The notes beneath the pieces were generated by a model. It did not search any database. It saw nothing but the letters and a program-made list of their open reading frames with translations, and was not told the origin of the DNA. A program made the position numbers and the translations under genes. Source: Mesorhizobium loti R88b (GTDB lineage Bacteria; Pseudomonadota; Alphaproteobacteria; Rhizobiales; Rhizobiaceae). From it: a stretch of DNA of 64,000 bases. Positions 34,925 through 47,554 of the stretch are shown in pieces (positions within the stretch are counted from its first letter, which is position 1; each line of letters starts with the position of its first letter). The stretch lies in contig NZ_CP033367.1 in the NCBI RefSeq assembly GCF_013170845.1, forward strand, positions 3,969,001 to 4,033,000, read 5' to 3'.

Positions 34925-35788
34925 ATGGACAAGACTGCGAGCGGCTGGCTGAACGGATTTATCGGCGTGCTGATCTTCTCAGGCTCGCTGCCGGCGACGC
35001 GCGTGGCCGTGATGGACTTCGATCCGACATTCGTCACATCGGCCCGCGCCGCGATTGCCGGACTGCTTGGCCTGGCAATGCTGCTCTTGTTCCGGCAGAA
35101 ACGCCCACAGCGCGGGGACCTGGTGTCGCTGGTGATCGTCGCACTTGGCGTGGTGGTCGGCTTTCCCTTGCTGACCGCCTTGGCGCTGAAGCACGTCACC
35201 TCCGCTCACTCCATCATCTTCGTCGGCCTGCTGCCGCTGGCAACCGCGGTCTTCGGCGTGCTGCGCGGCGGTGAGCGTCCGCGCCCGGCGTTCTGGCTGT
35301 TTTCCTGCGTCGGCAGTGCGCTGGTCGCGGGCTTCGCGCTGATGCAAGGCGTGACCGCCTCGCCGGTCGGCGACGGCCTGATGCTCGCCGCCATTGTCGT
35401 CTGCGGCCTGGGTTATGCCGAGGGGGCCGCGCTGTCGCGCAGGCTCGGCGGCTGGCAAGTGATCTGCTGGGCGCTGACGCTGTCGCTGCCGATCATGTTG
35501 GTGCTGACGTTAGCGACCCTGCCGCTATCCTTTGCGGCCGTCGGCTCCCCCGCCTGGATCGGGCTCGCCTATGTCTCGTTGTTCAGCATGCTGATCGGCT
35601 TCGTGTTCTGGTATCGTGGCCTGGCGCAAGGCGGCATTGCCGCGGTGGGGCAGTTGCAGTTGCTGCAGCCCTTCTTCGGCCTCGCGCTGGCGGCGACGCT
35701 GCTGCACGAACAGGTCAGCCCCATGATGGTGGTCGTCACGCTGGGCGTGGTGGCGTGCGTGTTCGGGGCGAAGGAGTTTGCGCGGTAG
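34925..35788 (+). CDS. EamA/DMT-family transporter
   Basis: A 287-residue membrane protein with ten hydrophobic segments in two EamA halves, of usual length for the 10-TMS drug/metabolite exporters. GGGAG lies seven bases before the ATG. The substrate is unknown; being divergent from a MocR regulator suggests an amino acid or amine. Confidence 0.85.
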   Translation: MDKTASGWLNGFIGVLIFSGSLPATRVAVMDFDPTFVTSARAAIAGLLGLAMLLLFRQKRPQRGDLVSLVIVALGVVVGFPLLTALALKHVTSAHSIIFVGLLPLATAVFGVLRGGERPRPAFWLFSCVGSALVAGFALMQGVTASPVGDGLMLAAIVVCGLGYAEGAALSRRLGGWQVICWALTLSLPIMLVLTLATLPLSFAAVGSPAWIGLAYVSLFSMLIGFVFWYRGLAQGGIAAVGQLQLLQPFFGLALAATLLHEQVSPMMVVVTLGVVACVFGAKEFAR

Positions 35789-35809
35789 TTCGGGAAGCGA
35801 GTCCCGCGC

Positions 35810-36850
<1,041 letters not shown>

Positions 36851-36874
36851 TGGCAGGTCCTTACTGTAGTTTGT

Positions 36875-37360
36875 TCAATTGTGCCCAGCGTTGCCAGGCG
36901 GCCGTTCGAGAAGCGGCTGCCACTTCCGGAACCAGTCGCTTGCCTCGACATCCCCGGGCCAGATGCCTTCGACCGTGGGATAGATCAGCTGCATGACACG
37001 AAAATCCAACCCGTCATAGAACCAGATATCCCAGCCGAAGTGCTCGCGGTAGTGATCGATGTGCACAGCGCCAAATTGACATTCGAGACTTTCGACAAAG
37101 CCCGACGATCGTTGTCCGGGCTGGAAAACCTCGCCGGCGCGGACACGCCTGCAATACTCGTTGATGATGAACTTGGAGATTTCCTGCCTCAGGCCGATCA
37201 CGATCAGTTCCGGAGCATTGAAGTTGTGTTCGATACCGACGGAATAGGCGAAGGGCGCAAGCTCCTCTTCTTCCAGCACATACAGGATATGGCAGCCGTA
37301 TTCCTCGATATCGGCAAGGGCCTTGGCTTCCTCAGGATCGAGGGCTTCCCTATTCGGCAT
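36875..37360 (-). CDS. DUF4262 domain-containing protein
   Basis: A 161-residue soluble protein recognised as DUF4262 by its EYGCHILYVLEEEELAPFAYSVGIEHNFNAPELIVIGL start and the DIWFYDGLDFRVMQLIYP end. The function is unknown. Its start overlaps the end of the isomerase gene by 11 bp, so it is translationally coupled to that operon, although no link to aromatic degradation is known. Confidence 0.78.
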   Translation of the reverse strand: MPNREALDPEEAKALADIEEYGCHILYVLEEEELAPFAYSVGIEHNFNAPELIVIGLRQEISKFIINEYCRRVRAGEVFQPGQRSSGFVESLECQFGAVHIDHYREHFGWDIWFYDGLDFRVMQLIYPTVEGIWPGDVEASDWFRKWQPLLERPPGNAGHN

Positions 37361-38000
37361 CGATCTGATTTTCCGGCGCGGCTTTCTGGAAGGCCGGCAG
37401 CGCCATGCAGGCGGCGTTGATGCGCGTGATCGTCGGGTATGGCGTCAGGTCGACGCCGAAGCGCGCGTTGCTGGTGATTTGTGCCGCAAGGCAGATATCG
37501 GCGAGCCCCGGCGCCTCGCCGTGGCAGAACGTTCCGGTCTGCGGCGAGGAAGCCAGAATCTTTTCAAGCGGCTGAAAACCTTCGTTCACCCAGTGGCGAA
37601 ACCAGTTTGTGATGTCCTGGTCGCCGGCGCCGAACAGGGTGCGCAGCGAGGTCAGCACGCGCAGATTGTTGACCGGGTGGATGTCGCAGGCGATCATCTG
37701 CGCCAGCATTCTCACGCGCGCCCGGCCAAGTGCATCCCTGGGCAGCAACGGCGGCGTGGGCTGGATCTCGTCGAGATATTCGATGATCGCCAGCGATTGC
37801 GTTAGAAGCGTGCCGCCGTCGAGCACCAATGCCGGCACCAGCCCTTGCGGATTGACCGCGAGATAGGATGGTTCCAGGTGATCGCCATGGCGCAGATGAT
37901 GCGGGACGTAGTCATAGCTGAGGCCCTTCATCTCCAGCGCGATCCGCACCCGGTAGGAGGTGGAGGAACGATAATAATTGTGCAGGACGATGTCGCTCAT
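37350..38000 (-). CDS. maiA: maleylacetoacetate isomerase (zeta-class GST)
   Basis: A 216-residue glutathione S-transferase of the zeta class. The N-terminal thioredoxin-like domain has the RSSTSYRVRIALEMKG motif with the glutathione-activating Ser; the helical C domain begins near residue 88. It turns maleylacetoacetate (or maleylpyruvate) to the fumaryl isomer in tyrosine or gentisate breakdown. It overlaps the upstream FAH-family gene by four bases, so the two steps are encoded together. Confidence 0.85.
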   Translation of the reverse strand: MSDIVLHNYYRSSTSYRVRIALEMKGLSYDYVPHHLRHGDHLEPSYLAVNPQGLVPALVLDGGTLLTQSLAIIEYLDEIQPTPPLLPRDALGRARVRMLAQMIACDIHPVNNLRVLTSLRTLFGAGDQDITNWFRHWVNEGFQPLEKILASSPQTGTFCHGEAPGLADICLAAQITSNARFGVDLTPYPTITRINAACMALPAFQKAAPENQIDAE

Positions 38001-38695
38001 AACCGGGGCTGGCCGATCGTCACTTCAATCGTGCCGATGCCGTCGACACCGCCGGTCATCGTCTCGCCCGGTTTGACCGCGCCGACACCGGCCGGCGTGC
38101 CGGTGAAGATCAGGTCGCCGGCCTGCAATTCGACGCCCTCGCTGCAGATCGAGACGATATCGGCAATTGGCCAGATCAGCTCAGCGAGGTCGGCGTCCTG
38201 TTTCACCGCGCCGTCGACGGCGAGCCAGATGCGGCCATTCGCGGGGTGCCCGGATTTCTGCGCGGGAACAAGCGGGCCGCAGGGCGCGGAGCGGTCGAAG
38301 GCCTTCGACCAGTCCCATGGCCGTGCCGCCTTCTTGGCGACATCCTGAAGGTCGCGGCGGGTGAGGTCGATGCCCACGCCGTAGCCCCAGACGTGATCGA
38401 GAGCCTTGTCACGAGCAATGCGGAAACCTGCCGTACCGATCGCCACCACGAGTTCGATTTCGAAATGCAGGTTTTCGGTCAGCGGCGGGTAGGGGATCTC
38501 GCTGCCGGAATCGACGACCGCGTCACCCGGCTTGGTGAAGAAGAAGGGCGGGTCGCGCTCGTCATTGCCGAATTCGCGGGCGTGCGCGGCATAGTTGCGG
38601 CCGACGCAGAAGATGCGCCGGACGGCGAAGCGTTCGCTGGAGCCCGCAATGGCTACTGAAGGCGTGGGGGGCACGGGAAGAACAAAGTCGGTCAT
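37997..38695 (-). CDS. fumarylacetoacetate hydrolase family protein
   Basis: A 232-residue FAH-fold hydrolase with FCVGRNYAAHAREFG, FFTKPGDAVV, the metal ligands in HFEIELVVAIG and GYGVGIDLTRRDLQ, and FTGTPAGVG. The short form fits fumarylpyruvate hydrolase or a related acylpyruvase, not the 420-residue fumarylacetoacetase of tyrosine breakdown, so with MaiA it more likely completes gentisate-type degradation. The start at 38695 (MTDFVLPVPP) is preferred over a longer in-frame extension to 38776. Confidence 0.82.
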   Translation of the reverse strand: MTDFVLPVPPTPSVAIAGSSERFAVRRIFCVGRNYAAHAREFGNDERDPPFFFTKPGDAVVDSGSEIPYPPLTENLHFEIELVVAIGTAGFRIARDKALDHVWGYGVGIDLTRRDLQDVAKKAARPWDWSKAFDRSAPCGPLVPAQKSGHPANGRIWLAVDGAVKQDADLAELIWPIADIVSICSEGVELQAGDLIFTGTPAGVGAVKPGETMTGGVDGIGTIEVTIGQPRL

Positions 38696-38884
38696 GGTCT
38701 GTCTCTGCAGGAAGGTCACGGGCACCTTTGACCGATTTCGAGGGCCGGGCAAGCGTCGCATTTGGCGCAGCGGCAATTCGCAAAAGATCGTGCAAGGAAT
38801 CCGGATGGCGGCGGTATACTATTTGGCAATAATCCGGCCATGGTCACGGGACTATGCTGTCGCCGGTAAACCGGAACGAGCCAC

Positions 38885-39568
38885 ATGACAGCAGCCAACG
38901 ATCGCGCCCGGTTCCTGATCATCGACGACCACCCGCTGTTTCGCGAGGCGCTGCACAGCGCCGTGCAGATGGCCTATCCGGAGGTCGACACCGTCGAGGC
39001 GCGCTCGATTACCGAGGCGTTTGAACTCTTGGCCGACGCCAAGCCGTTCGACCTAGCGCTTCTCGATCTCTCAATGCCCGACGTGCACGGCTTCGACGGG
39101 CTGCTGCAACTCAGGACCCGCTATCCGCGCCTGCCGGTCGTGATCGTGTCGGGCTACGAGGAGCCCAAGATCATTTCCGAGGCGCTGTCCTATGGTGCTG
39201 CCGGCTTCATCCCGAAATCGGCGCGCAAGAGCGACCTGGCCGCCGCCATCCGCTCGGTGATGGACGGCGCGATCTATGTGCCGGAAACCTATGAAGGCCA
39301 GCCGGCGGACGCCGACAGCGTCGACCGCGCCGACATGGTTCAGCGTCTGTCCAAGCTGACGCCGCAGCAATTGCGGGTGCTGCAAATGTTGCGCCAGGGC
39401 CTGCTCAACAAACAGATCGCCTATGAGCTGCAGGTGGGCGAGACCACTGTGAAGGCGCATGTGTCGGAGATATTGCGCAAGCTCAATGTGTATAGCCGCA
39501 CGCAGGCGGTGATCGAGGTTTCGAAGCTGGATAATGCCGAGCTGTTTCGGGATCAGGCGGGGTTTTAA
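38885..39568 (+). CDS. NarL/LuxR-type response regulator
   Basis: A 227-residue regulator: receiver domain (about 9-125) with acidic pocket IIDDH, phospho-acceptor Asp61 in LLDLSMPD and Lys111 in FIPKSA; LuxR helix-turn-helix at about 158-218 (LTPQQLRVLQMLRQGLLNKQIAYELQVGETTVKAHVSEIL). It converges with a hybrid kinase and FIST sensor, whose genes are 124 bp away, and is the probable output of that system. Confidence 0.87.
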   Translation: MTAANDRARFLIIDDHPLFREALHSAVQMAYPEVDTVEARSITEAFELLADAKPFDLALLDLSMPDVHGFDGLLQLRTRYPRLPVVIVSGYEEPKIISEALSYGAAGFIPKSARKSDLAAAIRSVMDGAIYVPETYEGQPADADSVDRADMVQRLSKLTPQQLRVLQMLRQGLLNKQIAYELQVGETTVKAHVSEILRKLNVYSRTQAVIEVSKLDNAELFRDQAGF

Positions 39569-39571
39569 TCT

Positions 39572-39689
39572 CTTACCCTCCCCCCTTGTGGGGAGGGTCG
39601 ATCCGCGAAGCGGAGCGGGGTGGGCGAGCTTGGCGCTGCACCCCACCCCGGCGCCCCGCGCCTACCCTCCCCTTGAAGGGGAGGGTAAG
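39572..39689. repeat. GC-rich palindromic intergenic repeat, possible bidirectional terminator
   Basis: Two hairpins, CCCTCCCC-CTTGT-GGGGAGGG at the left and TACCCTCCCC-TTGAA-GGGGAGGGTA (39663-39687) at the right, flank a C/G-rich middle and fill the gap between the convergent regulator and kinase genes. This type of repeat is widespread between rhizobial genes. It could stop transcription from both sides, although no strong T-run is present. Confidence 0.7.
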
Positions 39690-39692
39690 CCC

Positions 39693-41033
39693 CTAAGCCA
39701 GCAAATGCGCCAGCAGCGCCCTTAGCTGCGCCGGCTTTAGTGGTTTGCGCATCAGTTCGATGCCGCCGGCGCGGGCTGCCTTGGCGACGGCCTCGGAACT
39801 GTCGGCAGTGACGATCAGCGCCGGCACGGCGCGGCCGAGATAGTCGCGGACTTCCGATATGGTGGCGGTGCCGAGATCGCCGCCGTCGAGATGCTGGTCG
39901 GCAATGACGATGTCGGGCACCCAATCGGTGTCGCCGAGCAGGTCCATTGCATCGTCGGTCGAGGTCGCGGACCGCACCAGGCACTGCCAGCGCTCGAGCA
40001 GGAAAGTCATGGCCTCCAGCACCTCGATGTCGTTCTCGACCAGCAGCACCTTGGTGCCGAACAGGCCGTAGCCGCGCGACCGCTCCAGGTTGGTGGCGCT
40101 GGCGATGGCGTCGGCGGGCGCGCCGATGCCGACCGGGACATCGATGTGGAAGATCGTGCCGCGCCCGACCTTCGACGAAAAGGTCACGGGATGGCCGAGC
40201 GCGCCGGCCATGCGGCGCACGATGGCAAGCCCGAGCCCGAGACCGTTGCCGTCACGTTCCGAACTGGCCGGTGAGGTGCCGCGATGGAATTCCTCGAACA
40301 CCGCCTCGCGCTGGTCCTCGGGAATGCCGCAGCCGGTATCGGCGACATCGATGCGGATGGTGTCGCCGCGATGCCTGGTGCCGACCAGCACGCCACCGGA
40401 ACGGGTATAGCCCAGCGCGTTGGAGAGGATGTTCTGCAGGATGCGGCGCAGCAGCGTGCGGTCGGAACGGACGACGGCACCGACCGGCCGGAACTTCAGC
40501 GACAGGCCCTTCATTTCCGCGACCGGCTGGAAATCCGAGCGCAGCGACGAGAACAGCGCCTCCAGGCTGACGTCACCGATATCGGGCTGCACCACGCCGG
40601 CGTCGAGCTTGGAAATGTCGAGCAGTGTGCGCAGCAGGTCCTCCATCGTTTCCAGCGAGCGCTCGACCTGCCGCACCAGCTTCCGGCCTTCGTCGCTGGT
40701 CTGGACCTCAGCGAGTGCCGACACGGACAGGTGGGCCGCGTTCAGCGGCTGCAGCACGTCATGGCTGGCGGCGGCGAGGAACCTCGTCTTGGAGAGGTTC
40801 GCCAGCTCGGCATTTTCCTTTGCGGCGCTGAGATCGATGTTGGATTGTTCCAGCCGGCGCAGCGTCGAGTGCAACTCTTCCGTGCGCGTACGCACGCGGT
40901 TTTCCAGGGAGATCGCGGTCTGGAACAGCGAGAAGGCATTGCCTTGCTGGTCCATCGAGCGCTCGACTCGGCTGACCAGGGCGGCGTTGATCTTCTTCAG
41001 CTTTTCGAGGTCGTTTATGTCCTTGAGCGGCAT
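39693..41033 (-). CDS. hybrid sensor histidine kinase / receiver (NahK/ErcS'-like)
   Basis: A 446-residue soluble hybrid kinase. An N-terminal coiled coil (about 5-85) leads to the H-box with His91 in AAASHDVLQPLNA, then a HATPase domain with N (NILSNAL), G1 (DTGCGI) and G2 (GNGLGLGLA) boxes, and a C-terminal receiver (about 325-445) with Asp379. It has no membrane segment or PAS domain, so the signal must come from a partner. The FIST protein gene lies four bases upstream in the same operon. In Pseudomonas the related NahK is paired with the FIST protein NosP. Confidence 0.87.
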   Translation of the reverse strand: MPLKDINDLEKLKKINAALVSRVERSMDQQGNAFSLFQTAISLENRVRTRTEELHSTLRRLEQSNIDLSAAKENAELANLSKTRFLAAASHDVLQPLNAAHLSVSALAEVQTSDEGRKLVRQVERSLETMEDLLRTLLDISKLDAGVVQPDIGDVSLEALFSSLRSDFQPVAEMKGLSLKFRPVGAVVRSDRTLLRRILQNILSNALGYTRSGGVLVGTRHRGDTIRIDVADTGCGIPEDQREAVFEEFHRGTSPASSERDGNGLGLGLAIVRRMAGALGHPVTFSSKVGRGTIFHIDVPVGIGAPADAIASATNLERSRGYGLFGTKVLLVENDIEVLEAMTFLLERWQCLVRSATSTDDAMDLLGDTDWVPDIVIADQHLDGGDLGTATISEVRDYLGRAVPALIVTADSSEAVAKAARAGGIELMRKPLKPAQLRALLAHLLA

Positions 41034-41037
41034 CTTG

Positions 41038-42336
41038 TCATTCCGCTGCTTGCCGTTCGCCGAAGGCGATGCCGGTGAAGGTCTGGTTCAAATGCATCGA
41101 CCTATACTGTTCGCCATAGGTGCCAAAGCCGATGACCTTGTTGACCCGGTAGAGCTCCGAAATGTCGCGAAAGACCTGCCGGTTGCGCGCATCGAGCCGG
41201 CGCAGCACGCAGTCGAAGCCGAGGATCATATCGATGCCGCCCAGCCTCTCCTCGACTTCGCGCAGGGCCGCGCGTGTCGATTCGACCATGTCCTTGGGCT
41301 GGGCGATCGACAGCACGACACCGTCGTCGATGGCGCAGAAGAACGACAGCGAGCCGTCCGGATGCATCCTCTGGATCGAGCGGCAGTAATATTCGCCGCC
41401 CACCTTCACCACCACCGGATGCGAGGCGAAGCTAAGCGGCGTCAGGGTCTGCGGCAAGATGCCTACGGAAGCGGCATATTCCTCCGCCGCATTGGTGGCG
41501 TTGAACTCGCGCACGATGCGGTGGTCGGCATCGGACGCGGTCACCACCAGCTTTTCATCGGTGGGAACGAAATTGTCGGTCTTGAAGACGTGGAACGGAA
41601 TTTCCGTTGATATCAGCACGATGATGGCGCTGTCCGAGGTGACCCTGCCGTTGGAGATCAGGCGCGTCGTCTCGAATTTCAGATCGTCGCCGGCCGAGCC
41701 GCCGAGCAGTGGTATGTCGTCGAGCCCCCAATGGATGGCGGAGCTGACCGCTTCCTCGGCATAGGACAGCCCGTCGATGAAGCAGAGCGCGAAGGTGTTG
41801 CTGGTCTGCTCCACGCCAACCCGGCCGCGCAGCGTGCGCCGCAATGCCTCGACCTCGCCCGTGATCCTGTCCATGCCCGACGAGGACAAATTGTCGACCA
41901 TGACGCTGACCGCGGTAAATGCGACCGAGGGAAGCAGCATCGCCAGCATATGGCCTTCCTCGAGCCCTTGCGGCGTGATCTCGCCGGCGGTGGAACAGCC
42001 GGCATGATGGAGTCCTGGCGCGTGGGCCATGAGTGCCCGCGACAGGGCACCGGCCTCGACGAGGCTCTGCGAGAAGAAGACAAGGGCAAAGCCGGCGTTG
42101 ACTGCGGCGGCCTCGCTGGCTACCGCGCGTGCGAAAACATCCGGGTCGGGCTCATCCGTGGTCAGCGCCGACAAGCCGCATGCGTAGCGCGTCCGTGAAC
42201 TGGCCAGCGGCGTTCTCCGAAATTCCTCCGACGCATTTTTGTGCGCGTCCGGCGCGCCAGCGTCTGATGGCATTGTTGCCCCCAATCCGAGCTTTGGCAA
42301 TGGGTCGGCTGCCAATGCGCCTTCGGGCTTGGCCAT
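41038..42336 (-). CDS. FIST N/FIST C domain sensory protein (NosP-like)
   Basis: A 432-residue protein with an N-terminal FIST domain (about 60-250; HHAGCSTAGEITPQGL and LLGGSAGDD are landmarks) and FIST_C (about 255-400; VGFGTYGEQ near the end). FIST proteins sense small ligands; NosP of Pseudomonas binds heme and reports nitric oxide to NahK. Being first in an operon with a NahK-like hybrid kinase makes a heme/NO or other ligand-sensing role likely, but ligand residues cannot be assigned by eye. An internal Met at residue 22 could be the start. It is divergent from the coxS-like gene. Confidence 0.83.
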   Translation of the reverse strand: MAKPEGALAADPLPKLGLGATMPSDAGAPDAHKNASEEFRRTPLASSRTRYACGLSALTTDEPDPDVFARAVASEAAAVNAGFALVFFSQSLVEAGALSRALMAHAPGLHHAGCSTAGEITPQGLEEGHMLAMLLPSVAFTAVSVMVDNLSSSGMDRITGEVEALRRTLRGRVGVEQTSNTFALCFIDGLSYAEEAVSSAIHWGLDDIPLLGGSAGDDLKFETTRLISNGRVTSDSAIIVLISTEIPFHVFKTDNFVPTDEKLVVTASDADHRIVREFNATNAAEEYAASVGILPQTLTPLSFASHPVVVKVGGEYYCRSIQRMHPDGSLSFFCAIDDGVVLSIAQPKDMVESTRAALREVEERLGGIDMILGFDCVLRRLDARNRQVFRDISELYRVNKVIGFGTYGEQYRSMHLNQTFTGIAFGERQAAE

Positions 42337-42470
42337 GACCGAAAGTACAAGGTTCGGCGTTTTCGGCGCGCTGTTTTTTGCCCGTTATGCAGTGTACGAA
42401 TAACGCATGGCCGAAGTGCCAGCGGCGCGTCGGCAGCGTGATGACCAAGGTTGATACCCAGGGAGGATTC

Positions 42471-42971
<501 letters not shown>

Positions 42972-42982
42972 GGGAAATGAGC

Positions 42983-43074
42983 GAGTAGCGAATAGGGAAT
43001 AGCGAGTAGTCAGTGTCCGCTGACAAGCTCCACCCCGCCGTTCTTCGCCGCTCCCTACTCCCTATTCGCTACTC
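42983..43074. repeat. 16-bp perfect inverted repeat between coxS and coxL
   Basis: GAGTAGCGAATAGGGA (42983-42998) pairs perfectly with TCCCTATTCGCTACTC (43059-43074) across a 60-bp loop, with further partial copies on both flanks (GCGAGTAG, ATTCGCTAT). It fills the 132-bp gap inside the operon and looks like an interspersed repeat, not a terminator, since no T-run follows. Confidence 0.75.
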
Positions 43075-43103
43075 ATTATTCGCTATCTCGGGAGGAATTT
43101 CTT

Positions 43104-45455
<2,352 letters not shown>

Positions 45456-45467
45456 GGAGGAACAACC

Positions 45468-46265
45468 ATGTACTCGGTCAACTATCACCGTGCCGCCTCG
45501 GTCGCTGACGCCGCAAAGCTCGTGAAGAGTGGCGACGCCAAGCTGCTCTCCGGCGGCATGACCTTGATCCCAGCCATGAAGACGCGGTTGGCGGCACCCT
45601 CCGACCTTGTCGACCTCTCACGCATCAAGGATCTGCAGGGGATAAAAGTGTCGGGCAAGACGGTCACCATCGGCGCCGCGACCACACATTTCGATGTCGC
45701 CAATGACGAGAAGCTGCGCAAGGCCTGTCCGGCGCTTGCCCATCTGGCATCGCTGATCGGCGATCCGGCGGTGCGCCACAAGGGCACGATCGGCGGCTCG
45801 ATCGCCAACAACGATCCGGCGGCGGATTATCCGGCCGCACTGCTGGCGCTCGGTGCCACCATCATCACCAACAAGCGCGAGATACCGGCCGACAAATTCT
45901 TCAAGGGGCTGTTCGAAACCTCGTTGAAGGATGGCGAGATCGTCACGGCGGTTACCTTCACCGCGCCGGCAAAGGCGGCTTACGAGAAATTCCGCAATCC
46001 GGCCTCGCGCTACGCCATCGTCGGCGTGTTCGTGGCCAAGGGCAAGGACGGCGTCAGCGTTGCCGTGACCGGCGCCGGCGACGACGGTGTCTTCCGCTCG
46101 AAGGAAATCGAAGCAGCACTGGCAAAGAATTTCGACGCTGCGTCACTGGCCGGCGTCAAGGTGCCGGCGAAGAACCTGATGAGCGACATCCACGCTTCCG
46201 CCGACTACCGCGCCAATCTGATCGCGGTCATGGCCAAGCGTGCCGTAGCGGCAGCCAGCGCCTGA
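45468..46265 (+). CDS. coxM: CoxM-like FAD-binding subunit
   Basis: A 265-residue FAD subunit of the xanthine oxidase family. The two FAD motifs are SGGMTLIPAMKTRL (about 29-42) and GTIGGSIANNDPAADYPA (about 106-123). It accepts electrons from CoxS. It starts 12 bp after coxL with GAGGAG in between, and a strong terminator follows 26 bp past the stop, which closes the coxSLM operon. Confidence 0.9.
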   Translation: MYSVNYHRAASVADAAKLVKSGDAKLLSGGMTLIPAMKTRLAAPSDLVDLSRIKDLQGIKVSGKTVTIGAATTHFDVANDEKLRKACPALAHLASLIGDPAVRHKGTIGGSIANNDPAADYPAALLALGATIITNKREIPADKFFKGLFETSLKDGEIVTAVTFTAPAKAAYEKFRNPASRYAIVGVFVAKGKDGVSVAVTGAGDDGVFRSKEIEAALAKNFDAASLAGVKVPAKNLMSDIHASADYRANLIAVMAKRAVAAASA

Positions 46266-46291
46266 CGCGACGAGCAGTTATGGACAAGGAA

Positions 46292-46314
46292 AGGGGCCAT
46301 CGTGGCCCCTTTTT
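46292..46314 (+). terminator. Rho-independent terminator of coxSLM
   Basis: AGGGGCCA and TGGCCCCT form a perfect 8-bp stem with a TCG loop, followed directly by five T. It lies 26 bp after the coxM stop. Confidence 0.85.
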
Positions 46315-46362
46315 CGCATGCAGCGGCCTGTACCGCCCAGAATCGCGGCAGCGCACCGTTTG

Positions 46363-46456
46363 TTTGCTTGAAGCAAATCCGGCGGCTTGCTGCCCAAGGA
46401 ACTGCCTTGGCAGCAATCTCGCACTTGCACAAATTTATATTGCACTGCAGTATAGG
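46363..46456 (+). promoter_or_regulatory. palindromes and promoter-like region before the acyltransferase gene
   Basis: Three signals lie in a row: a perfect 7+1+7 palindrome TTTGCTT-G-AAGCAAA (46363-46377); a 12-bp bulged stem TTGCTGCC(C)AAGG with CCTTGGCAGCAA (46387-46416); and TTGCAC (46425-46430) 17 bp from CAGTAT, in a locally AT-rich stretch. They fit an operator plus promoter for the acyltransferase, but no factor is named. Confidence 0.4.
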
Positions 46457-46530
46457 TGTGGGCGGGAATGCGAGCCGGGTTCGGATGCGTATCGCCGTGC
46501 CCTTTCGTATGCCAATGCGAAGGGATCGGC

Positions 46531-47553
46531 ATGTCCGAAATTTCCGCGACCCATATGGTTCCGTCCCGGTCCGTCGCCGACAGACCGGCGAGGACAAGAC
46601 TGGCCTATCTCGATGGTTGGCGCGGCCTGTCGATCGCCCTGGTGCTGATCGGGCACTTCTTTCCGGTTCCTGGAATCAATCTCGGCGTGCTGGGCGTCGA
46701 ATTCTTCTTCGTGCTCTCGGGCCGGTTGATGGCCGAAATCCTGTTCATCGAACGCTATCCGCTGAAGAAATTCTTCAAACGCCGTTTCTCGCGCATCTAT
46801 CCAGCACTTCTGGTCTTCGTCATCATTGCCATGGTCGCGCTCTCCGGCACCTTCATCGCGTTCAAATGGAAGGCGGCGCTGACGGCGCTGACCTTCACCT
46901 ACAACTACGCCGGAATCCTGGTCACCCGTGCCGGGGCGCTGGACCATATCTGGTCGCTCTGCATCGAGGAGCATGCCTATGTGATCCTGGCGCTGATCAG
47001 CGCCACCGTGACCAGCCGCAACCGCGTTATCCCGTTGTTGGTGGCGCTGGCCTTGCTCGCCATGGCCAACGGCGCGATTTCGTACTGGGTGTTCAAGCTG
47101 GACTACGAGGCCACTTACTGGCGCACCGATGTGCACATCGCCTCGATCCTGCTGTCGGCTTCGATCTGCCTGCTCAAGGCCGAGGGCAAACTGCCGGCGG
47201 TGCTGAAGGGGCCTTATGTCGCCGTGGCAGCGGCGACTGGCGCGGTGCTGCTGTTCATGGACCCGGTGCCGACGCCGATCCACTATCTCCTGGCGGTGCC
47301 GCTGCTGGCGCTGGCCGTCAACGCGCTCGATTTCAGCACTCCGGTTTTTTCCGGTCTGCTGTCGTCATGGCCAATGGCGACGTTGGGCCTGTGGTCGTAT
47401 TCGCTCTATCTGTGGCAGCAGCCGTTCTACAAATTCGTCTACGAGCAAGGTAGTAACCCATGGCCGATGCTGGCCGGGGTGTGTGCCTGCGCGCTCTGCA
47501 GCTACTACCTCATCGAGCGCCCGGCGCGTGAATGGTTGAACCGCAACTGGTGA
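46531..47553 (+). CDS. acyltransferase 3 family membrane protein
   Basis: A 340-residue integral membrane acyltransferase with about ten helices. The N-terminal LDGWRGLSIALVLIGHF motif with the conserved His and VLGVEFFFVLSGRLMAEIL is typical of the OafA/ExoZ/NodX-like family, which O-acylates polysaccharides, lipids or peptidoglycan. The C-terminal YLIERPAREWLN closes the family pattern. AGGGA lies six bases before the ATG at 46531. The acceptor is unknown. Confidence 0.83.
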   Translation: MSEISATHMVPSRSVADRPARTRLAYLDGWRGLSIALVLIGHFFPVPGINLGVLGVEFFFVLSGRLMAEILFIERYPLKKFFKRRFSRIYPALLVFVIIAMVALSGTFIAFKWKAALTALTFTYNYAGILVTRAGALDHIWSLCIEEHAYVILALISATVTSRNRVIPLLVALALLAMANGAISYWVFKLDYEATYWRTDVHIASILLSASICLLKAEGKLPAVLKGPYVAVAAATGAVLLFMDPVPTPIHYLLAVPLLALAVNALDFSTPVFSGLLSSWPMATLGLWSYSLYLWQQPFYKFVYEQGSNPWPMLAGVCACALCSYYLIERPAREWLNRNW

Positions 47554-47554
47554 T

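Noticed and set aside
39572..39689. CRISPR-like repeats
   Set aside because: Two hairpins of an interspersed palindromic repeat with no regular spacers; no cas gene is present in the window.
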